From assembly GCA_016717265.1 (NCBI GenBank), contig JADKFX010000001.1, positions 1,934,501 to 1,998,500 on the forward strand: 64,000 nt of DNA, written 5' to 3'. The DNA comes from Saprospiraceae bacterium. GTDB taxonomy: Bacteria; Bacteroidota; Bacteroidia; Chitinophagales; Saprospiraceae. This document shows, one piece after another, positions 44,648-54,058 of the stretch. Each line of letters opens with the position of its first letter. Position 1 is the first letter of the stretch. The notes under the pieces are model-generated. The model made no database searches and was not told where the DNA came from. It was given only the letters and a program-made list of their open reading frames with translations. The position numbers were made by a program, and so were the translations under genes.

Positions 44648-47110
44648 TTATTTTTTAAGTTTAGATAGAATATTTTCCAATTCAACTTCCGTAAAGACCA
44701 ACACTTCTCTAGGTTTACTACCTTCTCCCATGCTGACAATACCGAGTTGTTCGAGCTGGTCCATAATTCGACCTGCACGGTTATAGCCTAATTTTAAACG
44801 GCGTTGAATCATACTGGTACTCCCATGTTGCGAGCTCACGACCAATCGAGCAGCTTCAAAAAGTAATTCATCCAAGTCACTAAAATCAATCATAGCACCT
44901 CCATTATCGGCCTCATCCCCTTTGTATTCTGGGAGGAAGTATGGCATACCATAGCTTTGTTGATTACCTATATGTTTGATTACGCGTTCTACTTCTGGAG
45001 TATCTACATAAGCACATTGTAAGCGAATCATATCTGAGCCAACATTGAAAAGCATATCACCACGACCAATTAAACGTTCAGCGCCACCATAATCCAATAT
45101 TGTTCTGGAGTCGATATTGGAAGAGACTTTAAATGCAATTCTTCCTGGGAAGTTTGCTTTGATCAATCCTGTAATAATTTTTACAGAAGGTCTTTGAGTA
45201 GCGATAATTAAATGAATTCCAACGGCACGCGCTAATTGTGCTAATCTTCCTAATGGCATTTCAACTTCCTTGCCGGCAGTCATGATCAGATCTGCAAATT
45301 CATCGATGACTAATACAATGTAGGGTAAATATTTGTGTCCTTTTTCGGGATTCAACTTGCGTTTTGTAAATTTATCATTGTATTCTAAGATATTTCTAAC
45401 CCTTGCTAATTTTAAGAGTTCATAGCGCTGATCCATTTCAATGCACAATGAATTTAATGTATAAATTACTTTAGAATTATCGGTAATTATCGACTCATCT
45501 GAATTCGGTAATTGAGCAAGAAAGTGTTTTGCAATTACAGAATAAATTGGCAGTTCGACTTTTTTCGGATCAATTAATACAAGTTTTACTTCTGCCGGAT
45601 GTTTGCGATAGAGTAGGGACATTAAGATCGCATTGATGCCAACTGATTTTCCTTGACCGGTAGCTCCTGCAATAAGCAAATGAGGCATTTTGGTTAAATC
45701 AGCAACAATGACTTCATTGGAAATATTTTTACCTAAGGCAATCGGCAATTCCAATTTTGGATCATTGAACTTTTCAGACCGAAGTAATTCTTTTAGCGGA
45801 ACAGTTTGTCTGTTTTTATTTGCAACTTCAATCCCTATGGTTCCTTTTCCTGGTATGGGTGCGATAATTCGAATGCCTTGTGCTGATAAACTTAAGGCGA
45901 TATCATCTTCAAGGCTTTTAATTCTGGATATACGGACTCCCGGTGCAGGGACAATTTCATAAAGTGTTACAGTAGGACCAATGGTTGCTTTTATTTTTTG
46001 GATTTCTATTTTATAATGTTGAAGTGTAGCTATTATTAGGTTTTTGTTAGTTTCTAATTCATCTCTATCAATTTCAAATTTTTGATCGGCATAATCATGT
46101 AATAACTCAAGCCCAGGTGCTTTATAGGAAGAAAGATTTGCTTTTGGATCATAGTCAGCTCCTGTCTCAGCTTCCCAGCCGTCTTCCTCTTCGGAGACGG
46201 CTTGATGGGAATACTGATGATCGCTTTGTTCTGTATTTTGAAAAGCAGGTGGGATATAGGCTGCTTCTGGGTCTTCAATAATTTCTAAAGTAGGTTGAAC
46301 TTTAGTTTTAACTTCTTTTGGAGCTAAGGATGCTAATAAATCATCACTTTCAGGATAATCGCTCCAATCAACCATGATTGGTTTTTGCTGAGGAATCGGA
46401 TTCGCAGTAGTTTTTAGAAACTGTTCAGGTGATGGTTTGTCAGTTTGTGTAAAGGAATGAAATGCATTTTTTAAATTAAACCATTCAGCATTCCATAGAG
46501 AAGAAGCTGCGGTATGTCCAACAGCATCCGCTTGAAAGGTCTGCATGGAAGGATTATAATACCAAACAAGCAGGGCAATTAATCCAAAAATCAGGCTTAA
46601 TCCAGCGCCGATAGGGCCCATAAAACCTTCTATCCATTCACAATTACGAGCGCCAAAAGCACCACCATAAGGAAAATTCAGGGTTTGAAAAATATAATAA
46701 AAGATCATGGAAAGTAATGACATGATCACCATAGAATGGGTCGTAAATCGTAAAAAGGAAAGCCATCCTCCGCGGTGTAAGAAGCGAAATCCCAGATGAA
46801 TCAAGACTGGTATAAACAAAATTGCAGCTAGTCCAAAACCATAATAGAATAAAATATGGGAGGATAGAGCACCTAATTTGCCAAGCCAATTTGTAATTAC
46901 AACTTTAGGATTGAATAAAATTTTCCAGGAATAGTTTAATATTTTATCCTGATCTGCTTTCCAGGTAAAGAAATAGGAAATAGAAGAAATTAAGATGAAT
47001 AGAGCCATCATAAAACATAAGATGGCAAGAATTTTAGAAAGTCTTTCATCTTTTAGCCAAAGGACAAAAGCGTCCCCGGCGGACAGTTTGCTCTTTTTCG
47101 ACCGCGCCAT
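44648..47110 (-). CDS. ftsK: DNA translocase FtsK/SpoIIIE
   Basis: The protein of about 820 residues has four to five N-terminal membrane helices and a variable Glu/Gln/Pro linker (about 230-350). The motor domain has Walker A AGATGQGKSVGINAIL, Walker B YIVLVIDEFADLI and LARAVGIHLIIATQRPSVKIITGLIKANFP. A C-terminal winged-helix gamma domain (about 750-820; STSMIQRRLKLGYNRAGRIMDQLEQLGIV) reads KOPS-type sequences. It pumps the chromosome during division. I set the start at MARSKKSK (ATG 47110); the open frame extends 21 codons further, but that stretch overlaps a -7 box. Confidence 0.93.
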   Translation of the reverse strand: MARSKKSKLSAGDAFVLWLKDERLSKILAILCFMMALFILISSISYFFTWKADQDKILNYSWKILFNPKVVITNWLGKLGALSSHILFYYGFGLAAILFIPVLIHLGFRFLHRGGWLSFLRFTTHSMVIMSLLSMIFYYIFQTLNFPYGGAFGARNCEWIEGFMGPIGAGLSLIFGLIALLVWYYNPSMQTFQADAVGHTAASSLWNAEWFNLKNAFHSFTQTDKPSPEQFLKTTANPIPQQKPIMVDWSDYPESDDLLASLAPKEVKTKVQPTLEIIEDPEAAYIPPAFQNTEQSDHQYSHQAVSEEEDGWEAETGADYDPKANLSSYKAPGLELLHDYADQKFEIDRDELETNKNLIIATLQHYKIEIQKIKATIGPTVTLYEIVPAPGVRISRIKSLEDDIALSLSAQGIRIIAPIPGKGTIGIEVANKNRQTVPLKELLRSEKFNDPKLELPIALGKNISNEVIVADLTKMPHLLIAGATGQGKSVGINAILMSLLYRKHPAEVKLVLIDPKKVELPIYSVIAKHFLAQLPNSDESIITDNSKVIYTLNSLCIEMDQRYELLKLARVRNILEYNDKFTKRKLNPEKGHKYLPYIVLVIDEFADLIMTAGKEVEMPLGRLAQLARAVGIHLIIATQRPSVKIITGLIKANFPGRIAFKVSSNIDSRTILDYGGAERLIGRGDMLFNVGSDMIRLQCAYVDTPEVERVIKHIGNQQSYGMPYFLPEYKGDEADNGGAMIDFSDLDELLFEAARLVVSSQHGSTSMIQRRLKLGYNRAGRIMDQLEQLGIVSMGEGSKPREVLVFTEVELENILSKLKK

Positions 47111-47170
47111 AAAAAATAGTAGATTATATATTAATTCAGACGCTAATGTATAACTATTTGATATATTATT

Positions 47171-47178
47171 CAAAATTA
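47171..47178 (-). promoter_or_regulatory. Possible -7 box for ftsK
   Basis: The minus strand reads TAATTTTG, matching TAnnTTTG, about 60 bases before the ATG at 47110. This supports the shorter ftsK start. No good -33 TTG is seen. Confidence 0.35.
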
Positions 47179-47242
47179 TTATTTATTTATCATTATAAAC
47201 CTGCATTTTAAATATTATAATAAACAATAATATGTATTTACT

Positions 47243-47269
47243 ATATTATATATATTAAATATATAATAT
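47243..47269. repeat. AT-only inverted repeat between divergent genes
   Basis: ATATTATATAT (47243-47253) is matched by ATATATAATAT (47259-47269) across a five-base spacer. It lies in a very AT-rich stretch upstream of both ftsK and the saccharopine dehydrogenase-like gene. It could be a melting region or a protein site, but AT-only palindromes arise easily by chance. Confidence 0.4.
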
Positions 47270-47342
47270 GTAATACTATGTGTTATCAATGCGATTTATA
47301 TGTTAATTTTTAGGTTCTATGCTGCTTTATTGCTTCAAGTCT

Positions 47343-47350
47343 TAATTTTG
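47343..47350 (+). promoter_or_regulatory. -7 box for the saccharopine dehydrogenase-like gene
   Basis: TAATTTTG matches TAnnTTTG and lies 24 bases before the ATG at 47374. Confidence 0.45.
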
Positions 47351-47373
47351 CAGGAATAAATTTATTTTTAGCC

Positions 47374-48534
47374 ATGTATATAAAACATAAAGTGATTATT
47401 GCGGGGGCAGGGGGGATTGGTCGTGCTGCAGGCTTAATCATGGCTGAGCAACCTGATTTTGATTGTGAACTTTTTATTGGAGATATCTATAATGAGGTTG
47501 CTATCCAAACTTCTGATTGGATTCAAAAAGGGGCTTCAAGTTTAGTAAATATTGAAACCTTTGAATTAATTCCAGGCGCAGTAACAGAGCATATGGACTA
47601 TGTTTTTAAATCTGCTGATATACTTTTAGATTGTTTACCTGGTTCTGAAGCTCCAAGAATGGCTCGTTTTGCAAAGCAATATCACCTGCATTATGTTAAT
47701 CTTACGGAATATGTAGACGAAACCAATCAAATTCTTGAATTGGCAAAAGATGCAGATACTGGCTTTATTTTGCAATCCGGACTTGCACCAGGCTATGTCA
47801 ATATACTAGCTAACCATTTATACAAGGAGTTTGTCTCTGAATTTGGAGATCTGAATATTGAGAAAATTTCTATGAAAGTTGGTGCTTTGACAAAAATCAC
47901 CAAAGATCCACATTTTTATGGTTTTACCTGGAGCCCTATTGGTGTTGCGACAGAATATGTTAAAGAAGCTATTGTAATTAAGGATGGGGTTAAAACAAGT
48001 ATTCCCTCTTTATCAGATACAAGATCTATAATCATTGACGGGATTCATTATGAAGACGATTATACCAGTGGAGGTGCTGCAGACTTACCAGATTATTTTG
48101 CTGGTAAAGTAAATGCACTCGATTATAAAACGATTCGATATCCTGGGCATTATGGATGGGTTCGCAAGCAATTAGAAGAGATTGGTCAGCATTCAAATAT
48201 GGAATTGGCTTTATTAGATCGTATGAGCCAGCAAATTCCGCATTCAGAAGATGATATTATCATATTATATATAAGCGTATTAGGTAAAGATCAACAAGGC
48301 ATATTGAGAATTAAAGAGCGAAGCCTTAGAATTGAGCCTTCCTATGTTGGAAGTCATAAATTAAAAGCAATTCAGACGGCAACGGCTGCACCCATGTTAG
48401 AAGCGGCAAGAATGTTATTGAGTGGAAAATATAAAGGGCCGTTATTACAATCTCAGATAGATACCCATGAGTTTCTGCAAGGTTCATTTGTGCAAATGAT
48501 ATACAATCAAAAGAAATACAGAGAATTCGTATAG
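47374..48534 (+). CDS. Saccharopine dehydrogenase family protein
   Basis: The 386-residue protein has an N-terminal NAD(P)-binding Rossmann motif (IIAGAGGIGRAAGLIM), then GAVTEHMDYVFKSADILLDCLPGSEAPRMARFAKQYHLHYVNLTEY, the saccharopine-reductase-like core, and a C-terminal catalytic domain (LQSGLAPGYVNILANHLY). Relatives act in lysine metabolism or on other imino acids. No lysine pathway gene is adjacent, so the substrate is uncertain. It is cytoplasmic and probably monocistronic, 107 bases ahead of the acyl-CoA dehydrogenase. Confidence 0.85.
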   Translation: MYIKHKVIIAGAGGIGRAAGLIMAEQPDFDCELFIGDIYNEVAIQTSDWIQKGASSLVNIETFELIPGAVTEHMDYVFKSADILLDCLPGSEAPRMARFAKQYHLHYVNLTEYVDETNQILELAKDADTGFILQSGLAPGYVNILANHLYKEFVSEFGDLNIEKISMKVGALTKITKDPHFYGFTWSPIGVATEYVKEAIVIKDGVKTSIPSLSDTRSIIIDGIHYEDDYTSGGAADLPDYFAGKVNALDYKTIRYPGHYGWVRKQLEEIGQHSNMELALLDRMSQQIPHSEDDIIILYISVLGKDQQGILRIKERSLRIEPSYVGSHKLKAIQTATAAPMLEAARMLLSGKYKGPLLQSQIDTHEFLQGSFVQMIYNQKKYREFV

Positions 48535-48641
48535 TTTTATTTTCAATTCTCGTTCTCATTTTAATCTATTTAATCTTTCCTGGTGTTCTAATAAGGAGAA
48601 TGCTTTTAAGTTCTATTTTTTAATTGATTAAAACCAAAAGG

Positions 48642-50414
48642 ATGAATTCCCAAATTTTAAAAGGTGGTGAATTTTTAATTAAAGACACCGATTATCTATT
48701 AAATTTTACCCCGGAAGACTTATCGGATGATCAACAAATGATACGGCAATCTGTAAGAGATTTTGTTGAACATGAGATCTGGCCAAAAGGAAACATCCTA
48801 AGTGAGCAAGTTGGACTTTTGATGCAAGCCGCTGAATTGGGTCTTCTAGGCGCACATATACCTGAAATTTATGGCGGTGCTCCCTTAGACACTTTTAGTA
48901 ATACTTTGATCTCGGAAGAATTAGGAAGGGGTGAGGCGAGTTTTAATACTTCATTGGCTGCACATACAGGAATTGGAATGTTGCCCATCTTATATTTTGG
49001 TTCAGAGGAATTGAAAAAGCGGTATTTGCCTGGAATGTGCAATGGGCAACTTAAGGCAGCGTATTGCCTTACAGAACCTGGATCAGGTTCCGATGCCCTC
49101 TCTGCAAAAACACAAGCTGTATTAAGTCCGGATGGTTTGTATTATTTTATAACAGGTCAAAAAATTTGGATTTCAAATGCAGGATTTGCAGATCTTTTTA
49201 TTGTTTTTGCCCAAATAGATGGAAATAAATTTACGGGTTTTGTTGTTGAACGAAATTCACAAGGTATAAGTCTTGGGGAGGAAGAAAACAAATTAGGGAT
49301 TAAAGGATCATCTACCCGTCAAGTGTATTTTGAAAATGTAAAAGTTCCAGCTGGCAATATTCTTGGCCAAATTGGAAAAGGCCATTTGATAGCCTTTAAT
49401 GTGCTCAATATAGGACGTTATAAATTGGGTGCTATGTGTATGGGGGGAGCTAAAAAATCCATCGGTATTGGCATCCAATATGCAAATGAAAGAATTCAGT
49501 TTGGTCAGCCAATTTCTAGTTATGGTGCAATTCAATATAAATTAGCAGAATCTGCAATCCGAACATTTGCATTAGAATCTACTGTGTATCGCGTTGCGGA
49601 TCTCATGGAAGATAAAAAGAATGAAGAGCTAAAATCTGGCAATGAATATTCAATCGCGATGCTGGAGTCAGCTGAAGAATATGCTGTCGAATGCGCTATT
49701 ATTAAAATAAGTGGTTCAGAAGTTATTGATTATATAGTGGATGAGCTTATTCAAATTCACGGAGGTTATGGTTATAGTGAAGAATATCCAGCAGCACGTG
49801 CATATCGGGATGCAAGAATTAATCGAATTTATGAAGGCACCAATGAAATAAATCGAATGCTAATCATCAACATGATTTTGAGGAGAACTATGAAAGGTGC
49901 ATTAGATCTAGTTGGCCCTGCTTGGGATGTTCAAAAAGAATTAACAGGACTTCCAAATATGCAAATTCCGGAAGGAGATTATGGTCTTGAAAGAAGAACC
50001 ATCAAAGATTTTAGAAAAATGGTTTTAATGGTAGCAGGTGCTGCTGTTAAATATCAAATGGATGGCAAACATGATTTAAAAGTCCAACAGGAAATATTAA
50101 TGAATATTGCAGATATGATTATTGATCTGTATTTATCAGAATCCATTTTATTGCGGGTTCAAAAATTAAAGGAGAAAAACAATACTGCACATCTTTTGGA
50201 GTTTGAATCTATGATGCATGTTTATTTTTGGGATGCTCAAAGTAGACTTGCGAAAAATGGTCAAGATGCTTTAGCTTCTTTTGCAACGGGCGATGAGTTA
50301 AGAATTATGCTGCTTGGCATGAAACGGTTTGCAAGATATGATCCTGTTAACGTAAAAGAACACCGACGTATGATTGCAACAAAACTAATAACGGCAGGAG
50401 AATATTGTTTTTAG
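48642..50414 (+). CDS. Acyl-CoA dehydrogenase
   Basis: This enzyme of about 590 residues carries out the first step of beta-oxidation with FAD. It shows the usual order: a helical N-terminal domain (LSDDQQMIRQSVRDFVEHEI), AAYCLTEPGSGSDALSAKT and ITGQKIWISNAGFADLFIVFA in the beta domain, and the C-terminal helical domain with QIHGGYGYSEEYPAARAYRDARI and the catalytic-base region RIYEGTNEINRMLI. About 170 extra C-terminal residues follow, as in the long (VLCAD/FadE-like) Bacteroidota and Bacillus forms. The ATG at 48642 is preferred over an in-frame TTG at 48624. Confidence 0.9.
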   Translation: MNSQILKGGEFLIKDTDYLLNFTPEDLSDDQQMIRQSVRDFVEHEIWPKGNILSEQVGLLMQAAELGLLGAHIPEIYGGAPLDTFSNTLISEELGRGEASFNTSLAAHTGIGMLPILYFGSEELKKRYLPGMCNGQLKAAYCLTEPGSGSDALSAKTQAVLSPDGLYYFITGQKIWISNAGFADLFIVFAQIDGNKFTGFVVERNSQGISLGEEENKLGIKGSSTRQVYFENVKVPAGNILGQIGKGHLIAFNVLNIGRYKLGAMCMGGAKKSIGIGIQYANERIQFGQPISSYGAIQYKLAESAIRTFALESTVYRVADLMEDKKNEELKSGNEYSIAMLESAEEYAVECAIIKISGSEVIDYIVDELIQIHGGYGYSEEYPAARAYRDARINRIYEGTNEINRMLIINMILRRTMKGALDLVGPAWDVQKELTGLPNMQIPEGDYGLERRTIKDFRKMVLMVAGAAVKYQMDGKHDLKVQQEILMNIADMIIDLYLSESILLRVQKLKEKNNTAHLLEFESMMHVYFWDAQSRLAKNGQDALASFATGDELRIMLLGMKRFARYDPVNVKEHRRMIATKLITAGEYCF

Positions 50415-50435
50415 TGTTTTATGCATTCGCTTTTA

Positions 50436-50494
50436 AAAAAAAAAATACCTAAAATCTTAAACTGAAATACGATTCAAAGATTTTAGGTATTTTT
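50436..50494. terminator. Bidirectional hairpin terminator
   Basis: AAAATACCTAAAATCTT (50442-50458) pairs with AAGATTTTAGGTATTTT (50477-50493), a perfect 17-base stem with an A run before and a T run after. It ends the acyl-CoA dehydrogenase unit and also the convergent secreted-protein gene. Confidence 0.88.
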
Positions 50495-50539
50495 AATTAT
50501 TTTACTTTTTGTTTTCTGTAAAGTAAAATCTATATCAAA

Positions 50540-51280
50540 TTATTTAATAAACTTCCGAAGATGTTCATCCACATTTAATACACATTCATTCCAGCTTTTC
50601 CAAAAATTATCATAAGATCCTGCACCATGAACAGATTCAAAGTTTTCTTTGAATTTAATATCCATATCAAAATCAGCATAATGATCAAAGCTAAATACAA
50701 TAGCTGCATCTTTTCCTTTGCTACTCCAAAGGTCGTTATAAAACACTCTAGAAGAAAATGGATATTTTTTTGCTTCCCAAACTGCTTTATTTTTTTTCAT
50801 TAATTCTGCAAATTGATAACGCATACCAGGTTTAATATCAACTACCCAAACATCCAAATGTGAAGGATTGTAATTTGCTGGTGTATAAGAAACATCCTCA
50901 TTTAATTTCCATAAATTGGATTCTCCATATTCTTCAACATGGACATCAACATTTTTATCCCAGTCTTCATCATGTTTAGGCTCACCTTGTGGAATATGGT
51001 CCATATCTGTATAGGTTAAAGGACCCATTGACCAAATATACCATCCATCGCTATTTGCACCTTCCGTAATTACGGCTAAAGTAGCTTTTGATGGACCCGA
51101 TGCATGAAACATTGCGTTATGTGCTTTGACACCTTGTTCAAATTGTTTTTCATGGCCTCTTTTCGGTTTGACCAGCATATTGTTGTACATGCCATAAGCT
51201 GGTTTACTTGGGGTTGTTTGGGCCAGTAGGCCATCTGTTATCAAGTTTAAGGCGAGAAACAGAAAAAGCATTTTTGTCAT
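50540..51280 (-). CDS. Secreted hypothetical protein, ferredoxin-like dimeric barrel
   Basis: The 246-residue protein has a cleavable signal peptide (about 1-20, ending GLLAQ). The mature part looks like two alpha-beta modules of the NIPSNAP/EthD-like kind: PAYGMYNNMLVKPKRGHEKQFEQGVKAHNAMF, then LDVWVVDIKPGMRYQFAELMKKNKAVWEAKKYPFSSRVFYND. Aromatic and acidic residues are frequent. It should be periplasmic or exported. The function is unknown and the fold assignment is tentative. It is monocistronic and ends at the bidirectional terminator. Confidence 0.72.
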   Translation of the reverse strand: MTKMLFLFLALNLITDGLLAQTTPSKPAYGMYNNMLVKPKRGHEKQFEQGVKAHNAMFHASGPSKATLAVITEGANSDGWYIWSMGPLTYTDMDHIPQGEPKHDEDWDKNVDVHVEEYGESNLWKLNEDVSYTPANYNPSHLDVWVVDIKPGMRYQFAELMKKNKAVWEAKKYPFSSRVFYNDLWSSKGKDAAIVFSFDHYADFDMDIKFKENFESVHGAGSYDNFWKSWNECVLNVDEHLRKFIK

Positions 51281-51894
51281 ATTTGTTGAGTTTAATTTAA
51301 AAAAGAATAAATGTAAACATTTCTATCGAATGAATTGATTTATATTTATTGAATGCTAAACGTATTCAATTTATCTCTTACTAAATTTTATTAATTTTAC
51401 GACTCTCAATATTTTCAATATACAAATTAAATTTTTTCAAAATATAATTTAAGCGCAGCATTAATTATAAGAACATGGATTCAATTAATTTATCTAATCT
51501 GGTAAATCAAAGATTGTATATATCTTATAAAATTTTGAATATGTCAATATCCATTGGAATCATTCTGATATTATTTATGAACTTACTTTTTTTATCAGAC
51601 AACTGGAAGTCTCCCGAATTTTTTGTCAGCAGAATTAAGCTTACTGAATTCTTGTGCAATCCATGAATTGCTTTTAAGAATTGTTTTTAAATTTAATATA
51701 TACCCTGGGTTATTCTCCAGGAGACTGGACTCTTTTTGCAGGCTTCGGACGGAGATCTTTTTTTAATATGGATTCCAACTTTGATACGTATTTCTTTTTA
51801 AATTTGTATTCTAGATTGTTGGACACATCCAATATTAAGGGAACTTCGAATGATCTTTAATGCTATTTATTTAAACTATTAAATTATTCAACGA
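51281..51894. other. 614-base intergenic space with a decayed-looking GC-richer stretch
   Basis: No convincing gene is present. A 63-codon plus-strand frame (51475-51666) looks like chance. A second open stretch (51681-51860, about 59 codons, no good start codon) is clearly richer in G and C over 51710-51760 than its surroundings and reads LGYSPGDWTLFAGFGRRS, a beta-strand-like pattern. It could be a remnant of a membrane or exported protein gene. Confidence 0.4.
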
Positions 51895-52491
51895 ATGTTT
51901 GCAAATCTTCTAAAAATCATTGGAATCTTGGTAACACTTTACCTGATAAGTGCATTCATTGCCAAGTCAAACTACAAAGTCGAGCGAAAATCAATTATTA
52001 ATGCGCCTCAAAAATTAGTCTATAATCAAGTTGGTATCCTACGGAATTGGGATAGCTGGTCTCCTTGGGTAGAAAGAGACCCAAGTGTTCAAAACACATA
52101 CGAAGGTAAGGATGGAGAAAAAGCCTCTATTATGAAATGGGTGGGAGATAAAGATCTAACAGGTACAGGACAAATTGAAATAACAGAAGCTGATCCACCC
52201 AATGGATTGAATTATAAACTTACATTTAAGGTTCCCTTTGAAATGAGCTCAAAGGGTACTTTTTTATTGAGTGCTGTGGATCCAGGTAAAACAAATATTA
52301 CCTGGTCAGACGAAGGGGATATTCCTTTTTTAATGAGACCCATGATGATGTTTATGGATATGGATAAACAGATAGGTCCAGACTTTGAAAGAGGTTTAGT
52401 AAAACTTGATTCCATAACAGCTGGAATGCATTTGCAAATATTACTTATGATGGCACAGGATTCAAGTAAACAGAACACGATATTGAATTGA
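51895..52491 (+). CDS. SRPBCC (polyketide cyclase-like) protein with N-terminal membrane anchor
   Basis: The 198-residue protein has a hydrophobic N-terminal segment (about 4-23), then a START/SRPBCC-like domain: KVERKSIINAPQKLVYNQVGILRNWDSWSPWVERDP, then DLTGTGQIEITEADPPNGLNYKLTF and TNITWSDEGDIPFL. These domains bind hydrophobic ligands in a deep cavity. The last 25 residues (from about SITAGMH) lack the usual charged end of the family and may be a variant tail. It is monocistronic and its ligand is unknown. Confidence 0.8.
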   Translation: MFANLLKIIGILVTLYLISAFIAKSNYKVERKSIINAPQKLVYNQVGILRNWDSWSPWVERDPSVQNTYEGKDGEKASIMKWVGDKDLTGTGQIEITEADPPNGLNYKLTFKVPFEMSSKGTFLLSAVDPGKTNITWSDEGDIPFLMRPMMMFMDMDKQIGPDFERGLVKLDSITAGMHLQILLMMAQDSSKQNTILN

Positions 52492-52777
52492 TAAATATGC
52501 ATATATCATTATTAGGTTTTTAATTTGAATGAACGATTGTGATTCCATTTTAGTTTGTTTGAGTTCATCACAAGATTTTATTGCAGTTGGAGTAAGCTTC
52601 TTAGTGAACTCCAGGTGATTGATAAATTCGATGGTTTTTACTTATTATTATAAATTAGGTGTAGCCTAATTTCGCATACATACATTCTATTTTATAAACT
52701 GAACCTATTCATGCTTAAGATGTTACTATAGGGATTTAAAATCGTTAGCGTTTTGTATTTAAATTGTAAGGCATTAC

Positions 52778-54058
52778 ATGGTATTTATGTTTAGGATTTA
52801 TTCATTTTTATTTTTAATTGTTTTCGATTTTCAAATCCTATATTGTCAAAAGGAAAGTATCACACTGGATTCTTGTTTGATTTGGGCTCAAAACAATTAT
52901 CCTATGATTAAACAATTAGACCTTGTAAAAAGTACGGAATCATTTTCATTATCCAACATTGCTACTGCCTGGTTCCCTCAAATTAATGTTACCGGACAAG
53001 CGAGTTATCAATCAGATGTCACAGGTTTTAAAATAGCGATTCCAGGTATAAACTTACCGGAACCTCCTTCCAAAGAGCAGTATAAATTTTATGCAGATTT
53101 TGGACAGCTTGTGTATGCTGGAGGCAGTATTATTGCACAAAAAAATTTAGTCCGGTCAAACACAAAACTGGAAATTCTTAAACTGGAAGTTGAATTTTAT
53201 AAAATTAACGATCGAATACTTCAACTCTATTTTGGGAGTATCTTGATTCAGGAGCAGCTGCAGATTGTAGATCTAATAGACAAGGATTTGATTGCCCAAA
53301 TTAAAAAAGCAGAAGCTGCATTGGAATCTCAAATTATAGCTTCAAGTACGCTGTATCAGCTGCAAGCAGAGTCTATCAAAGCAAGACAAAAGCGTATCGA
53401 ATTGGAGTCCCAGCAAAATCAAATGCTAAAATTGTTAGGCCAATTTATTAATAAAGAGCTTCCAATCAATACGGCATTCATTGTGCCAAAAGAGCGGAGT
53501 TTAAGGCAAAAAATTGACCGATCAGAATTATGGTTAAGTGACCAACAAGTTGTATTTGTTGAAAACCAATGGAGGCTTAGTCGATCAAAAGTAATCCCGA
53601 AATTGAGTTTATTTGGACAAATAGGATATGCTAATCCTGCATTGAATTTTCTTAAAAATGAGTTTCAAGCATATTATGTTGCAGGCATCCGATTGAATTG
53701 GAATTTTTCATCATTGTATAGTTTTAAAAATGACTATCAAATCTCAATTCTAAATAAAAATATTGCAGCTTTACAAAAAGAAACGTTTCTTTTTAATACC
53801 CGATTAAATTTATTGCAGCAAGAAGAAGAAATTCATAAATTCGAAATACTTTTAAAGTCAGATTTGGAATTAGTAGAACTGAGAACTAAAATTAAAGTTG
53901 CTGCTAAAGTTCAATGGGAGAGTGGAGTGATTACTGTAAGTGATTATATTCGGGAACTGAATGCAGAAGAACAAGCACGAACAAATCAGACAGTGCATCA
54001 AATTCAATTTTTACAAGCACAATATTTGCATTATTATCATTCTGGTATCAAATTATGA
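52778..54058 (+). CDS. TolC-family outer membrane efflux protein
   Basis: The 426-residue protein has a signal peptide (about 1-24, ending ILYCQ) and two TolC repeats of long alpha-helices and beta strands (LDSCLIWAQNNYPMIKQ; ADFGQLVYAGGS; SDYIRELNAEEQARTNQTVHQIQFLQAQYLHYYHSGIKL). It should form the outer-membrane channel for the transporter encoded by the next five genes. Its stop overlaps the adaptor start by ATGA. ATG at 52787 is another possible start. It might also serve the RND pump at 8423-11791, which has no local TolC. Confidence 0.88.
   Translation: MVFMFRIYSFLFLIVFDFQILYCQKESITLDSCLIWAQNNYPMIKQLDLVKSTESFSLSNIATAWFPQINVTGQASYQSDVTGFKIAIPGINLPEPPSKEQYKFYADFGQLVYAGGSIIAQKNLVRSNTKLEILKLEVEFYKINDRILQLYFGSILIQEQLQIVDLIDKDLIAQIKKAEAALESQIIASSTLYQLQAESIKARQKRIELESQQNQMLKLLGQFINKELPINTAFIVPKERSLRQKIDRSELWLSDQQVVFVENQWRLSRSKVIPKLSLFGQIGYANPALNFLKNEFQAYYVAGIRLNWNFSSLYSFKNDYQISILNKNIAALQKETFLFNTRLNLLQQEEEIHKFEILLKSDLELVELRTKIKVAAKVQWESGVITVSDYIRELNAEEQARTNQTVHQIQFLQAQYLHYYHSGIKL

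Noticed and set aside
51475..51666. A 63-codon plus-strand frame in the gap before the SRPBCC gene
   Set aside because: It has one hydrophobic stretch and nothing else, in AT-rich DNA with no regulatory signal. Chance is the simpler reading.
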